A DNA stretch of 64,000 nucleotides, taken from the NCBI RefSeq assembly GCF_016906305.1, contig NZ_JADDOL010000003.1, positions 234,882 to 298,881 on the forward strand. The letters are read 5' to 3'. Of this stretch, positions 36,397-44,392 are shown in pieces. The DNA comes from Alloalcanivorax marinus. Its GTDB lineage: Bacteria; Pseudomonadota; Gammaproteobacteria; Pseudomonadales; Alcanivoracaceae. The position numbers and the translations under genes were made by a program. Position 1 is the first letter of the stretch; the number at the start of each line of letters is the position of its first letter. The notes beneath the pieces are model-generated. The model worked only from the letters and a program-made list of their open reading frames with translations, searched no databases and was not told where the DNA came from.

Positions 36397-36455
36397 CACG
36401 CAACACGCTGCACGCCAGCACGCTACGGGCGTGATGCGTGTTAGCGTGGTGCGTG
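36397..36455. repeat. Heptad-repeat hairpin C (word CACGC + 2 or 3)
   Basis: Left arm: four CACGC cores starting at 36397, 36404, 36411 and 36419 (steps 7, 7, 8). Right arm: four GCGTG cores starting at 36429, 36436, 36444 and 36451 (steps 7, 8, 7). The two arms pair unit for unit around a 5-base loop. It lies between hom and thrC on the same strand, 11 bases after the hom stop and about 25 bases before the thrC start. Confidence 0.82.
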
Positions 36456-36480
36456 TAAGCCGAACTTGAGAGACCAAGCC

Positions 36481-37575
36481 ATGCCATTCCGTGACCGTTA
36501 CACCGGCCTGATCAACCGCTACCGCGACCACCTGCCGGTCAACGACGACACCCCCGTGATCAGCCTGGGCGAAGGCAACACGCCGCTGATCCGGCTCAAG
36601 AACATCCCGCGCCTGCTCGGCAAGGACGTGGACATCTACGTCAAGTACGAGGGGCTGAACCCCACCGGTTCGTTCAAGGACCGTGGCATGACCATGGCCG
36701 TGACCAAGGCGGTGGAAGAGGGCAGCAACGCCATCATCTGCGCGTCCACCGGCAACACCTCGGCGGCGGCGGCGGCCTACGCGGCGCGCGCCGGCATCAC
36801 CGCCTTCGTGATCATTCCGGAAGGCAAGATCGCCATGGGCAAGCTGGCCCAGGCGATGATGTACGGCGCCGTGATCATGCAAATCCGCGGCAACTTCGAT
36901 CAGGGCATGCAGCTGGTCAAGGAAGTGGCTTCCCAGGCGCCGGTGACGGTGGTCAACTCGGTGAACCCCTATCGTCTGCAGGGTCAGAAAACCGCCTCCT
37001 TCGAGATCGTCGAGGAGCTGGGCCGGGCACCGGACTACCACTGCCTGCCGGTGGGCAACGCCGGTAACATCACCGCTCACTGGATGGGCTACAGCGAGTA
37101 TCGCAAGAGCGGCGTGGTCAACGCCGCGCCGGTGATGGTGGGCTATCAGGCCAACGGCGCCGCGCCGTTCCTGCGCGGCGCGCCGGTGGAAGACCCGGAG
37201 ACCGTGGCCACCGCCATCCGCATCGGCAATCCGCAGTCCTGGGACAAGGCCTGGAACGTGCGGAAGGAGTCCGGCGGCTGGTTCGACGAACTCACCGACC
37301 AGGAGATCCTGGCCGCGCAGAAAATGCTGGCGGAAAAAGAAGGCGTGTTCTGCGAACCGGCTTCGGCCGCGTCCATCGGCGGCGCCATGCGCGACATCAA
37401 GGCCGGCAAGATCGCCGAAGGCTCCACCGTGGTGTGCACCCTCACCGGCAACGGCCTCAAGGACCCGGATACCGCCATCGACCAGTGCCGGGACGAACTG
37501 AACAAGGGCTCGCGCATGGTCACCATCGACGCCACCCTGGACGCGGTGCGCGACGCCATCGTCAATAATATGTGA
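36481..37575 (+). CDS. thrC: Threonine synthase
   Basis: PLP enzyme of 364 residues converting O-phosphohomoserine to threonine. The PLP-binding motif [15 protein letters not shown] carries Lys66; [17 protein letters not shown] and the phosphate-binding GNAGN are present. It belongs to the shorter (class II-like, thrC1) type. The start is ATG 36481 with GAGAGACC upstream. Two intrinsic terminators follow, at 37602 and 37732. Confidence 0.96.
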   Translation: MPFRDRYTGLINRYRDHLPVNDDTPVISLGEGNTPLIRLKNIPRLLGKDVDIYVKYEGLNPTGSFKDRGMTMAVTKAVEEGSNAIICASTGNTSAAAAAYAARAGITAFVIIPEGKIAMGKLAQAMMYGAVIMQIRGNFDQGMQLVKEVASQAPVTVVNSVNPYRLQGQKTASFEIVEELGRAPDYHCLPVGNAGNITAHWMGYSEYRKSGVVNAAPVMVGYQANGAAPFLRGAPVEDPETVATAIRIGNPQSWDKAWNVRKESGGWFDELTDQEILAAQKMLAEKEGVFCEPASAASIGGAMRDIKAGKIAEGSTVVCTLTGNGLKDPDTAIDQCRDELNKGSRMVTIDATLDAVRDAIVNNM

Positions 37576-37601
37576 AGCCCCGGCGCGCGCCGACGGCGAA
37601 C

Positions 37602-37633
37602 AAAAAAAACGCGGCGAATCGTCGCGTTTTTTT
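37602..37633 (+). terminator. Intrinsic terminator after thrC
   Basis: AAAAAAAACGCGgCGAATCGtCGCGTTTTTTT: a 7-8 bp stem flanked by an A-run and a T-run, so it may work on both strands. It starts 26 bases after the thrC stop. Confidence 0.88.
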
Positions 37634-37653
37634 GGTCTTCTTGTTGCTGTATT

Positions 37654-37753
37654 TTGTCAGAACAGGGCCGGATTATTATGCATGGCGCGCAAAGTTCCTG
37701 CATTTTGCAAATTTTTTATAACGCGCCAAGGCCCTGCATTAGCAGGGTTTTTT
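37654..37753 (+). ncRNA. Candidate small RNA or porin leader (promoter-like pair to terminator)
   Basis: TTGTCA (37654-37659), 17-bp spacer, TATGCA (37677-37682) form a promoter-like pair just after the thrC terminator. About 50-70 bases further is a clean intrinsic terminator, CCCTGC-ATTA-GCAGGG-TTTTTT (37732-37753), with no coding frame between them. This would give a short transcript with an A/T-rich middle. The alternative is an attenuator in the leader of the porin gene at 37845. Confidence 0.35.
37732..37753 (+). terminator. Intrinsic terminator in the thrC-porin gap
   Basis: CCCTGC-ATTA-GCAGGG followed by TTTTTT. It is the second rightward terminator after thrC, 90 bp upstream of the porin gene, and would only be useful to a transcript started between the two. 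Confidence 0.85.
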
Positions 37754-37844
37754 GCCTTATCAAGGGTGTGAATAAGCGCCGCCTCGTTTGACATCGGCAC
37801 GCTGATCCTTAGGCTTTCTCCTACCTGATGCTGGGGAGAAAATA

Positions 37845-38993
37845 ATGAAGACTTTTATTAAAACGCCCGCGATGGGCTTGATCGCGGCGTCCACCGCGCT
37901 GGTGTCGATGACCGCGCCGGTGAGCGCGCGGGCCGGCGCCGAACTGAGCGCTGGCGTCTGGTGGGTTTACCAGAACGTCACCAAATCCGACTTCAACTCA
38001 CCGGCCTTCAACGAAGACCTGGACAACGAAACCGGCGGCAACTTCGCCGACCCCGCCCTGATCATCTACGCCGACGACGACGGCAGCTACGGCCCCTGGC
38101 ACTTCAGCGCCGAGACCCGTTTCGGCACCGGTTCCTTCAGCGATCCCGCCAGCAACAACAGCGGCGATAACCTGACCGTCCACAAAGCCTGGATCGGTTA
38201 CGACGTCACCGACAACAGCAGCCTGAAAATCGGTAAGAGCCAGGTGCCCTTCGGCTGGAAGACCGCCAACTTCTGGCCCGGCGATGGCCTGCAGGGCGGC
38301 TACGGGGACCAGATGGACGTGGGTCTCAAATACAGCGGCGACGCCGGTGCCTTCCACTACGACGTGGCCTATTACCATCAGGACGATTGGGGCGAGGACT
38401 CCACCGACACGGTGGATGACAACGGTCACTGGGGCTCCAGCGACACCTACCGGAAAATCAAAACCGGCGTGGTGAATCTGGACTGGAATTTCCTGGAGCA
38501 TCACACCGTGGGCGTATCCGCCCAGTACGGTCGCATGCAGGATCTGGTGCCGGTGGCGGCGGGCAACCCGTCGGCCAGCAACGATGACGGCAGCCATCAG
38601 GCCTACGACCTGCACTATGTGTTCGAGAAGGACAACTGGACCGCCAAGTACCGCTTTATCAGCGTGGAACGCGACTTCGGTGGCATGGACGCGCTGCTGG
38701 CCTCCGCCAGCGCGCCGGTGGACGAAAAGATCGAGAACCAGCGTCACGTGGTGGAACTGGGTTACAACCATGACGACTGGTTCTATTACATCGATGCCGG
38801 CATCGCCAGCACCGACACCACCGGCAACGACGCCGACGACGTGGAATTCTTCGCGCCGGGCGTGCGTTATCAATACGGTCCCGGCTGGATCTACGTCGAA
38901 TATCTGCAGTCCGACGGCGACATCAACGCCTACGGCGACGTCTACGAATCCGACTTCAACGCCTTCTACGTCGCCTTCGACTTCTACTTCTGA
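37845..38993 (+). CDS. Porin-like outer-membrane beta-barrel protein
   Basis: Protein of 382 residues with a signal peptide (AMGLIAASTALVSMTAPVSARA). Alternating amphipathic strands (KTGVVNLDWNFLEHHTVGVSAQYG; RHVVELGYNHDDWFYYIDAG) and the C-terminal FYVAFDFYF, ending in Phe, are the usual outer-membrane assembly signal. It is very acidic (many Asp in loops), as in marine porins. It resembles phosphate-selective/OprP- or O-type trimeric porins in general layout only. GGGGAG precedes ATG 37845. The next gene, a BCCT transporter, is 109 bp downstream; a GC hairpin (39018-39037) lies between. Confidence 0.85.
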   Translation: MKTFIKTPAMGLIAASTALVSMTAPVSARAGAELSAGVWWVYQNVTKSDFNSPAFNEDLDNETGGNFADPALIIYADDDGSYGPWHFSAETRFGTGSFSDPASNNSGDNLTVHKAWIGYDVTDNSSLKIGKSQVPFGWKTANFWPGDGLQGGYGDQMDVGLKYSGDAGAFHYDVAYYHQDDWGEDSTDTVDDNGHWGSSDTYRKIKTGVVNLDWNFLEHHTVGVSAQYGRMQDLVPVAAGNPSASNDDGSHQAYDLHYVFEKDNWTAKYRFISVERDFGGMDALLASASAPVDEKIENQRHVVELGYNHDDWFYYIDAGIASTDTTGNDADDVEFFAPGVRYQYGPGWIYVEYLQSDGDINAYGDVYESDFNAFYVAFDFYF

Positions 38994-39017
38994 TCCGTCG
39001 TTCGCCGACCCTCCGCA

Positions 39018-39037
39018 AGCCGGCCCCCGGGCCGGCT
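39018..39037. other. GC-rich hairpin between the porin and BCCT genes
   Basis: AGCCGGCCC-CC-GGGCCGGCT, a perfect 9-bp stem with a 2-base loop and no T-run. It may stabilise the porin 3' end or weaken read-through into the transporter gene. Confidence 0.45.
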
Positions 39038-39102
39038 CCGTCCCCGTGCGGAATCGTCGCTCGCCGCCACGGTTCCGCGCATGACACAACAGGAGTCATG
39101 CC

Positions 39103-40671
39103 ATGAGCGTGGAATACGAAACCGACTATGAAGTGGGGCAGGATAATGTGCAGGTCCTGGGCATGGACATGCACAATCCGGTCTTCTTCATCAGCGCGGT
39201 GCTCATCCTGGCTTTCGTGATCGGTACGCTGATCTTTCCGGAAGTCGCCAACACCGCCCTGGGCGGTGCCAAAACCTGGGCCATCGAACACTTTGACTGG
39301 TTGTTCATGGTCGGCGCGAACGTGTTCGTGCTGTTCTGTCTGTTTCTGATCGTGATGCCGGTGGGCAGGATCCGCCTCGGCGGCGAAGGCGCCAAGCCGG
39401 AATTCTCGACGCTCTCCTGGTTCGCCATGCTGTTCGCGGCGGGCATGGGCATCGGCCTGATGTTCTGGAGCGTGGCCGAGCCGGTGGGCTATTACACCGA
39501 CTGGTTCGGCACGCCGCTGAACGTGGCACCGAACACGCCGGAAGCCAAGGACGCCGCGCTTGGCGCGGTGATGTACCACTGGGGGCTGCACCCCTGGGCG
39601 ATCTACGGCGTGGTGGCGCTGTCGCTGGCGTTCTTCGCCTACAACAAGGGCATGCCGCTGACCATCCGCTCCGCGTTCTACCCGATCCTGGGCGAGCGCT
39701 GCTGGGGCTGGGCCGGCCACATCATCGACGTGCTGGCGGTGCTGGCCACCATCTTCGGCCTGGCCACCTCCCTGGGTCTGGGCGCCAAGCAAGCCGCCGG
39801 CGGCCTGCACTTTCTGTTCGATACGCCCAACGCGCTCAATGTGCAGGTGGGCATCATCGTCGGTGTCACCGCGGTGGCGACGATCTCTGTGATCCGCGGC
39901 CTGGACGGCGGCGTCAAGTTGCTCAGCAACATCAACATGGCGATAGCGGCGCTGCTGCTGCTGTTCGTGATGATCGCCGGGCCGACCCTGCTGATCTTTA
40001 CCTCCATGGGGCAGACGGCGGTGGACTACGCCGCCAATCTGATTCCGCTGAGCAGCTGGTTCGGTCGTGAAGACCAGGACTTCCTGCACAACTGGACCGT
40101 GTTCTACTGGGCCTGGTGGATTTCCTGGTCCCCGTTCGTGGGCATGTTCGTGGCGCGGGTGTCCTATGGCCGCACCGTGCGCGAGTTTCTGACCGCCGTG
40201 CTGATCGTGCCCACCGTGGTGACCATCATCTGGATGGCGACCTTCGGCGGCTCCGGTCTAGATCAGGTGATCAATGGCGTCGGCAAACTGGCCAACGGCA
40301 TCGGCGAGTCCTCCCTGGCCCTGTTCCAGATGCTGGAGCAGCTGCCGCTGGCGGGCATCACCTCGTTCCTGGCGATCCTGCTGGTGCTGGTGTTCTTCAT
40401 CACCTCATCGGATTCCGGCTCCCTGGTGATCGACTCGATCACCGCCGGCGGCAAGCTCGACGCGCCGGTGCCCCAGCGGGTGTTCTGGGCGGTGATGGAA
40501 GGTCTGATCGCCGGCGCGCTGCTGTACGGTGGCGGCGAGCAGGCGCTCAACGCCCTGCAGGCCGGCGCGGTGACCACCGGCCTGCCGTTCACGGTGGTGC
40601 TGCTGGTGATGTGCCTGAGCCTGTACCGGGGCCTGAGCGCCGAGCGCGCGGCCATGAAGGCCGCCGGCTGA
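39103..40671 (+). CDS. BCCT-family transporter (betaine/carnitine/choline type)
   Basis: Transporter of 522 residues with 12 spans. The BCCT signature region is AAGMGIGLMFWSVAEPVGYY, and the Trp-rich substrate-site segment VFYWAWWISWSPFVGMFVAR is intact. The short C-terminus (ERAAMKAAG) lacks the long regulatory tail of osmosensing BetT/BetP, so a simple uptake carrier for glycine betaine, choline or a similar quaternary amine is likely. ATG 39103 has AGGAG upstream. A strong terminator follows. Confidence 0.94.
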   Translation: MSVEYETDYEVGQDNVQVLGMDMHNPVFFISAVLILAFVIGTLIFPEVANTALGGAKTWAIEHFDWLFMVGANVFVLFCLFLIVMPVGRIRLGGEGAKPEFSTLSWFAMLFAAGMGIGLMFWSVAEPVGYYTDWFGTPLNVAPNTPEAKDAALGAVMYHWGLHPWAIYGVVALSLAFFAYNKGMPLTIRSAFYPILGERCWGWAGHIIDVLAVLATIFGLATSLGLGAKQAAGGLHFLFDTPNALNVQVGIIVGVTAVATISVIRGLDGGVKLLSNINMAIAALLLLFVMIAGPTLLIFTSMGQTAVDYAANLIPLSSWFGREDQDFLHNWTVFYWAWWISWSPFVGMFVARVSYGRTVREFLTAVLIVPTVVTIIWMATFGGSGLDQVINGVGKLANGIGESSLALFQMLEQLPLAGITSFLAILLVLVFFITSSDSGSLVIDSITAGGKLDAPVPQRVFWAVMEGLIAGALLYGGGEQALNALQAGAVTTGLPFTVVLLVMCLSLYRGLSAERAAMKAAG

Positions 40672-40699
40672 CACCGGCGCTTTCAGCCGCAACAAAGAA

Positions 40700-40727
40700 G
40701 GGCGCGTGATCACGCGCCCTTTTTTTA
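40700..40727 (+). terminator. Intrinsic terminator after the BCCT gene
   Basis: GGGCGCGTGATCACGCGCCC is a perfect 20-bp palindrome (40700-40719) followed by seven or more T. Confidence 0.9.
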
Positions 40728-40756
40728 TCCGTTCTTTATCGCGGTCGAAGCCGCCA

Positions 40757-41983
40757 TCAGGCGCCGGCGGTGACCCGGTTGATGGTGTATTGCAGATTGA
40801 GCAGCGCTGGCAGGTGCGGGCCGACCAGGCCCTTGCCGGTGGTCAGCAGGGCGCCACTCAGCGCCCGGTCCGGGTCCGCCCAACAGAAAATGGTGATGAA
40901 GCCGAGGTGACCGAAGGCCCGCGGCGCCGCCGGGCCGAACAGGCCGATGCCCCGGTTGCCGAGCATGAAGCCGGCGGAAAATGTCAGTGGCAGCATCAGG
41001 GTGCGGTCCAGCCGGGGCCGCCGGGAGGCGGGCCGGCGCGCCTCGAGCACGGTCTCCGCCTGGAATATCCGTTGGTCTCCCCAACGGCCTTCGTCCAGCA
41101 GCATCTGGAAAAAGCGACTGGCCTCCTCGGCGGTGGCGTACAGATTGCCCGCCGGCACCACTGTGTCCTGGAAGCGGTCGTCGTTGGTGACCCGCACCAC
41201 CTCGTCCAGGGTGCCGCCCACCGCGTGGTTGAGAAACAGATCGACCAGCTTCGCCGGGCGCCCGGTGGCCACGTCCCGGGCCCGCTCCGGACCGGTGCCC
41301 CCGAAGGTGAAATGGCGCATGCCCAGGGGCCGGCGCACCACCCGGTCCAGGGTGGCGTTGAGCGGCTCGCCGGTGACCGCTTCCAGCACCGCGCCGAGCA
41401 CGAAACCGGCGGTGATGGCGTGGTAGGCCTGGGTGCCCAGGGTGGCCGGTTCGGCGCGACAGAGAATGTCGAGAATATCGTCCGGACGGTACAGAATGTC
41501 CGGGTCCACCGGCCGGTCCGGGCGCGGAATGCCGGCGCGGTGGGTGAGCATGTGGCGCACCGTGGTGTGCTGCTTGCCGGCGCGGCCGTACGCCGGCAGG
41601 TAGTGGCTCACCGGCCGGTCCAGGTCCACCAGCCCCTGCTCGGCGCCATGGTGCACCAGCATGGCGGTAATGGACTTGGACGCGGAAAACAGACAGATCG
41701 GCGTTTCCGGGGTAAGCAGGCGCTCGCTGACCGGGTCGGCGTAGCCGATCGTCTGGTCCACCACCACCTGCCCCCGTCGCCGCAGACACAGGGCGATGCC
41801 CGGGCTCATGCCGGTCCGGTACAGGCCGCGCAGCGCCCGGCGGATGGCCGCCACCCCGTCCTCGTCCAGGCCCGCCTGCGCGGGCGCCACCTCGGCGCCG
41901 GTGCGGGTCAGACGCCCCAGATCGCGGGGGATCGGCGTGCGGGTTTCGCACAGCAAACGGTTCAGACGGGGACTGAAAATCAT
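40757..41983 (-). CDS. Serine hydrolase, beta-lactamase/EstB family
   Basis: Protein of 408 residues with a class C beta-lactamase-like fold. The SxxK nucleophile motif is in LFSASKSITAML (Ser near residue 100) and the Tyr motif is in ATLGTQAYHAITAGFVLG. The C-terminal GHLGFITIFCW supplies the HxG-type third motif. Family members are esterases or D-aminopeptidases rather than true beta-lactamases. No signal peptide, so likely cytosolic. ATG 41983 with AGGATA upstream; a longer frame upstream is noise. It diverges from the DUF962 gene across 120 bp that contain a perfect 13-bp inverted repeat. Confidence 0.88.
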   Translation of the reverse strand: MIFSPRLNRLLCETRTPIPRDLGRLTRTGAEVAPAQAGLDEDGVAAIRRALRGLYRTGMSPGIALCLRRRGQVVVDQTIGYADPVSERLLTPETPICLFSASKSITAMLVHHGAEQGLVDLDRPVSHYLPAYGRAGKQHTTVRHMLTHRAGIPRPDRPVDPDILYRPDDILDILCRAEPATLGTQAYHAITAGFVLGAVLEAVTGEPLNATLDRVVRRPLGMRHFTFGGTGPERARDVATGRPAKLVDLFLNHAVGGTLDEVVRVTNDDRFQDTVVPAGNLYATAEEASRFFQMLLDEGRWGDQRIFQAETVLEARRPASRRPRLDRTLMLPLTFSAGFMLGNRGIGLFGPAAPRAFGHLGFITIFCWADPDRALSGALLTTGKGLVGPHLPALLNLQYTINRVTAGA

Positions 41984-42009
41984 GATATATCCTGTATACC
42001 GAACAGCGA

Positions 42010-42050
42010 CCGGCCATTGTCCGGCGCCCTCAGACGTGGACAATGGCCGG
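42010..42050. promoter_or_regulatory. Perfect 13-bp inverted repeat in the hydrolase/DUF962 divergent region
   Basis: CCGGCCATTGTCC (42010-42022) and GGACAATGGCCGG (42038-42050) are exact complements separated by 15 bases. It is midway between two divergent starts (41983 and 42104). Candidate operator for a dimeric regulator or a leader hairpin. Confidence 0.6.
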
Positions 42051-42103
42051 AGGAACCCGGCACCCGGTGCGCGCCGCCAGTAGCGACCAGAAAGGTGAAC
42101 ACT

Positions 42104-42421
42104 ATGAACAGCGTCAAACAATCGGATTTTCAGAGCTTCGAGGAGTTCTACCCCTACTACCTGCAGGAGCACAGCGACCCGACCTGCCGCCGCCTGCACT
42201 TCTTCGGCACCCTGGGCCTGTTCGCGGTGCTGGTGGGCGTGTTCCTGACCGGCAACCTTTGGGGCCTGCTGTTGCTGCCGGTGGTGGGGTACGGCTTCGC
42301 CTGGGTGGGCCACTTCTTCTTCGAGAAGAACCGCCCGGCCACCTTCAAGCATCCCTGGTACAGCCTGGCCGGCGACTTCGTCATGTTCAAGGACATGCTC
42401 ACCGGTCGGCTGCGCTGGTGA
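42104..42421 (+). CDS. Mpo1-like (DUF962) membrane protein
   Basis: Protein of 105 residues with the DUF962 pattern: FEEFYPYYLQEHSDPTCRRL, then HFFGTLGLF, two spans (LGLFAVLVGVFL; LWGLLLLPVVGYGFAWVGHF), and FFEKNRPATFKHPWYSLAGD. Conserved His residues (RRLHFFG, WVGHFFFE, FKHPWYS) match those that bind Fe(II) in yeast Mpo1, a dioxygenase of fatty-acid alpha-oxidation. ATG 42104 has AAAGGTG upstream. Its stop overlaps the next start (GTGA, 42418-42421), so it is translationally coupled to a truncated globin. Confidence 0.88.
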   Translation: MNSVKQSDFQSFEEFYPYYLQEHSDPTCRRLHFFGTLGLFAVLVGVFLTGNLWGLLLLPVVGYGFAWVGHFFFEKNRPATFKHPWYSLAGDFVMFKDMLTGRLRW

Positions 42422-42846
42422 GCGCGCCGCAACGGTTCGTCCCGGGCCAGGCGCCGCGCCCCCGGGACAGCGAGAAGCCGGATCTGGACAGCCCGGAACG
42501 GATCGACCGCATGGTGCGCCTGTTCTATGACCGGGTGCTGGCGGACCCGTTGCTGGCGCCGGTGTTTCTGGAGGTGGCGCGCATCGATCTGGACACCCAC
42601 CTGCCGCTGATCGCCGCCTTCTGGAAAAAGCTGCTGCTCAACCAGCCCGGCTACAAGCGCCACATGATGGCCAAACACCGCGCCGTCCACCACCAGGCGC
42701 CGCTCACCGGCGCCCACCACGAACGCTGGCTGGCGCTGTTCCACGCCAACCTGGATGAGCACTTCGACGGCCGGCAAACCGACCGCGCCCGCCTGCTCAG
42801 CGCCCGGGTGATGGACAACCTCTACCGCCAGCTCTCCCGCCTCTGA
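42418..42846 (+). CDS. Group III-type truncated haemoglobin
   Basis: Protein of 142 residues of the truncated-globin superfamily (2-on-2 fold). The N-terminal ~25 residues are polar; the core starts ERIDRMVRLFYDRVLADPLL. AFWKKLLLNQPGYKRHMMAKH followed by HHQAPLTGAHHERWLALF includes the proximal-His segment (F8) and the distal-pocket Trp typical of group III. It binds O2 or NO. GTG 42418 overlaps the upstream stop by 4 bp. A heptad hairpin starts 11 bases after its stop. Group assignment is by eye. Confidence 0.85.
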   Translation: MSAPQRFVPGQAPRPRDSEKPDLDSPERIDRMVRLFYDRVLADPLLAPVFLEVARIDLDTHLPLIAAFWKKLLLNQPGYKRHMMAKHRAVHHQAPLTGAHHERWLALFHANLDEHFDGRQTDRARLLSARVMDNLYRQLSRL

Positions 42847-42856
42847 AAAATCAGCG

Positions 42857-42930
42857 ATACAGGATGAAGGATACAGGATGCAGGGTAGGGTGCCGTGTCC
42901 CTCCTGTATCCTGAACCCTGCATCCTGTAT
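42857..42930. repeat. Heptad-repeat hairpin D (word ATACAGG)
   Basis: Left arm: ATACAGG, ATGAAGG, ATACAGG, ATGCAGG (42857-42884), exact 7-bp phase. Right arm: CCTGTAT, CCTGAAC, CCTGCAT, CCTGTAT (42903-42930), also exact. The arms pair with a few mismatches around an 18-base loop. It lies between the convergent globin and protease genes, 10 bases after the globin stop. No T-run follows. Confidence 0.88.
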
Positions 42931-42937
42931 CCATTCT

Positions 42938-44338
42938 CTACCGCACCACGACGAAGAAAATCCCCCCGTCCCGGTTCACCCGCAACAGCAGCGCCGCTTT
43001 CTTGTCGGTCACCGCGCTCTGCAGCTCGCTCATGTTGGCGATGTCCTTGCGATTGGCGTTGATGATCACGTCACCCCGGCGCAGGCCGGCCCGCCAGGCG
43101 GCGGAGTTGCGTTCCACCTTTTCCACCAGCACGCCCTTGTCGGCATGGCTCAGCTCGCCCTCGCGCAGATTGCGCAGATCGGCGCCTTCCAGGTACTGGG
43201 AAATGGCGTTGCCGGCGCTGGCCTTCTCGCCGGACTCGGTGATCACCGCGGTCACCTGCCGTTCCTTGCCGTCGCGCAGAATGTTCAGCTCGATCTTCTC
43301 GCCCACCGGTGACAGGCCCACCTTGTTGCGCAGGTCCGAGGCCCGGTTCACCGGCACGCCGTCCACCGCCTGCACCACGTCACCGGCTTTCAGACCGGCC
43401 TTGGCGGCGGCGCTGTCGCCCACCACATTGGTGATCACCACGCCCTTGCGGGCTTCCACGTTAAGCGCCTCGGCCAGTTCGTCGGTGAGGTCCTGGACGG
43501 TGACGCCAAGCATGCCCCGGCGCACCTCGCCGTGCTCGATCAACTGGGTCATCACGTTCTCGGCCATGCTGGTGGGGATGGCGAAGCCGATGCCCACGTT
43601 GCCGCCGGCCGGCGCCAGGATGGCGGTGTTGATGCCCACCAGCTCACCCTGCAGATTGACCAGGGCGCCCCCGGAATTGCCCGGGTTGATGGAGGCGTCG
43701 GTCTGAATGAAATTCTCGTAGCCCTCGATGCCCAGGCCGGTGCGGCCCAGGGCGGAGACGATGCCCGAGGTCACGGTCTGGCCCAGGCCGAAGGGGTTGC
43801 CGATGGCCACCACGAAGTCGCCCACCCGCATCAGCGAGGAATCCGCCAGGGTCACCTGGGTCAGATCCTCGGCGGATTCCAGCTTGAGCACCGCCAGGTC
43901 CACTTCCTGATCCTGGCCGACCAGTTCCGCGGACAGTTCGCGGCCGTCGGTGAGCGTCACCTCGATCTTGTCGGCGTTGCGCACCACATGGGCGTTGGTC
44001 AGCACATAGCCGTTGTCCGCGTCCACGATCACGCCGGAGCCGGCGGCCACCGCGCGGCGGGTGGGCGCCTGCTCCGGCAGATCGAAGAAGCGACGGAAGA
44101 ACGGGTCCTGCATCAGCGGGTTCTGGGCCTGACGTACCTGGGCCTCCACCGCGATGTTGACCACCGCCGGCGACACGCTTTCGATCATCGGCGCCAGCGA
44201 CGGCATGGCGCCGCCGCTCGGTGTACGGTCGGGCAGGGCGGCCCCGGCGGTCTGCGAGAACGCCAGCAGCAGGGCGGCGGCCCAGGCCACCAGAAGGGAA
44301 TGTTTCGAGGCAGTGAATGATTTCAATGGGATGTACAA
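42938..44338 (-). CDS. degQ: DegQ/DegP-family periplasmic serine protease
   Basis: HtrA-type protease of 466 residues. A signal peptide (SLLVAWAAALLLAFSQTAGA) leads to the trypsin-like domain with His in LTNAHVV, Asp in EVDLAVLKL and Ser in PGNSGGAL, then two PDZ domains (~265-350 and ~375-465). It degrades or refolds misfolded envelope proteins. The linker lacks the long Q-loop of DegP (FFRRFFDLPEQAP only), so DegQ/MucD is the closer match. TTG 44338 is chosen because AAGGAGG lies 7 bases ahead; TTG 44344 is too close to it. Convergent with the globin gene. Confidence 0.93.
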   Translation of the reverse strand: MYIPLKSFTASKHSLLVAWAAALLLAFSQTAGAALPDRTPSGGAMPSLAPMIESVSPAVVNIAVEAQVRQAQNPLMQDPFFRRFFDLPEQAPTRRAVAAGSGVIVDADNGYVLTNAHVVRNADKIEVTLTDGRELSAELVGQDQEVDLAVLKLESAEDLTQVTLADSSLMRVGDFVVAIGNPFGLGQTVTSGIVSALGRTGLGIEGYENFIQTDASINPGNSGGALVNLQGELVGINTAILAPAGGNVGIGFAIPTSMAENVMTQLIEHGEVRRGMLGVTVQDLTDELAEALNVEARKGVVITNVVGDSAAAKAGLKAGDVVQAVDGVPVNRASDLRNKVGLSPVGEKIELNILRDGKERQVTAVITESGEKASAGNAISQYLEGADLRNLREGELSHADKGVLVEKVERNSAAWRAGLRRGDVIINANRKDIANMSELQSAVTDKKAALLLRVNRDGGIFFVVVR

Positions 44339-44392
44339 GGTCAATCCTCCTTACCATTGAGGCGTAACGAGGCTTTCGACCGAAAACCGTGA

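Noticed and set aside
40757..41983. True beta-lactamase (antibiotic resistance) call
   Set aside because: SxxK and HxG-like motifs occur in the wider serine-hydrolase family; there is no signal peptide and no ampC-specific sequence.
8676..42930. Interpreting the heptad hairpins as one dispersed repeat or as CRISPR
   Set aside because: The four words are unrelated in sequence, units are only 7 bp without spacers, and arms are inverted, so neither a copied family nor a CRISPR array fits.
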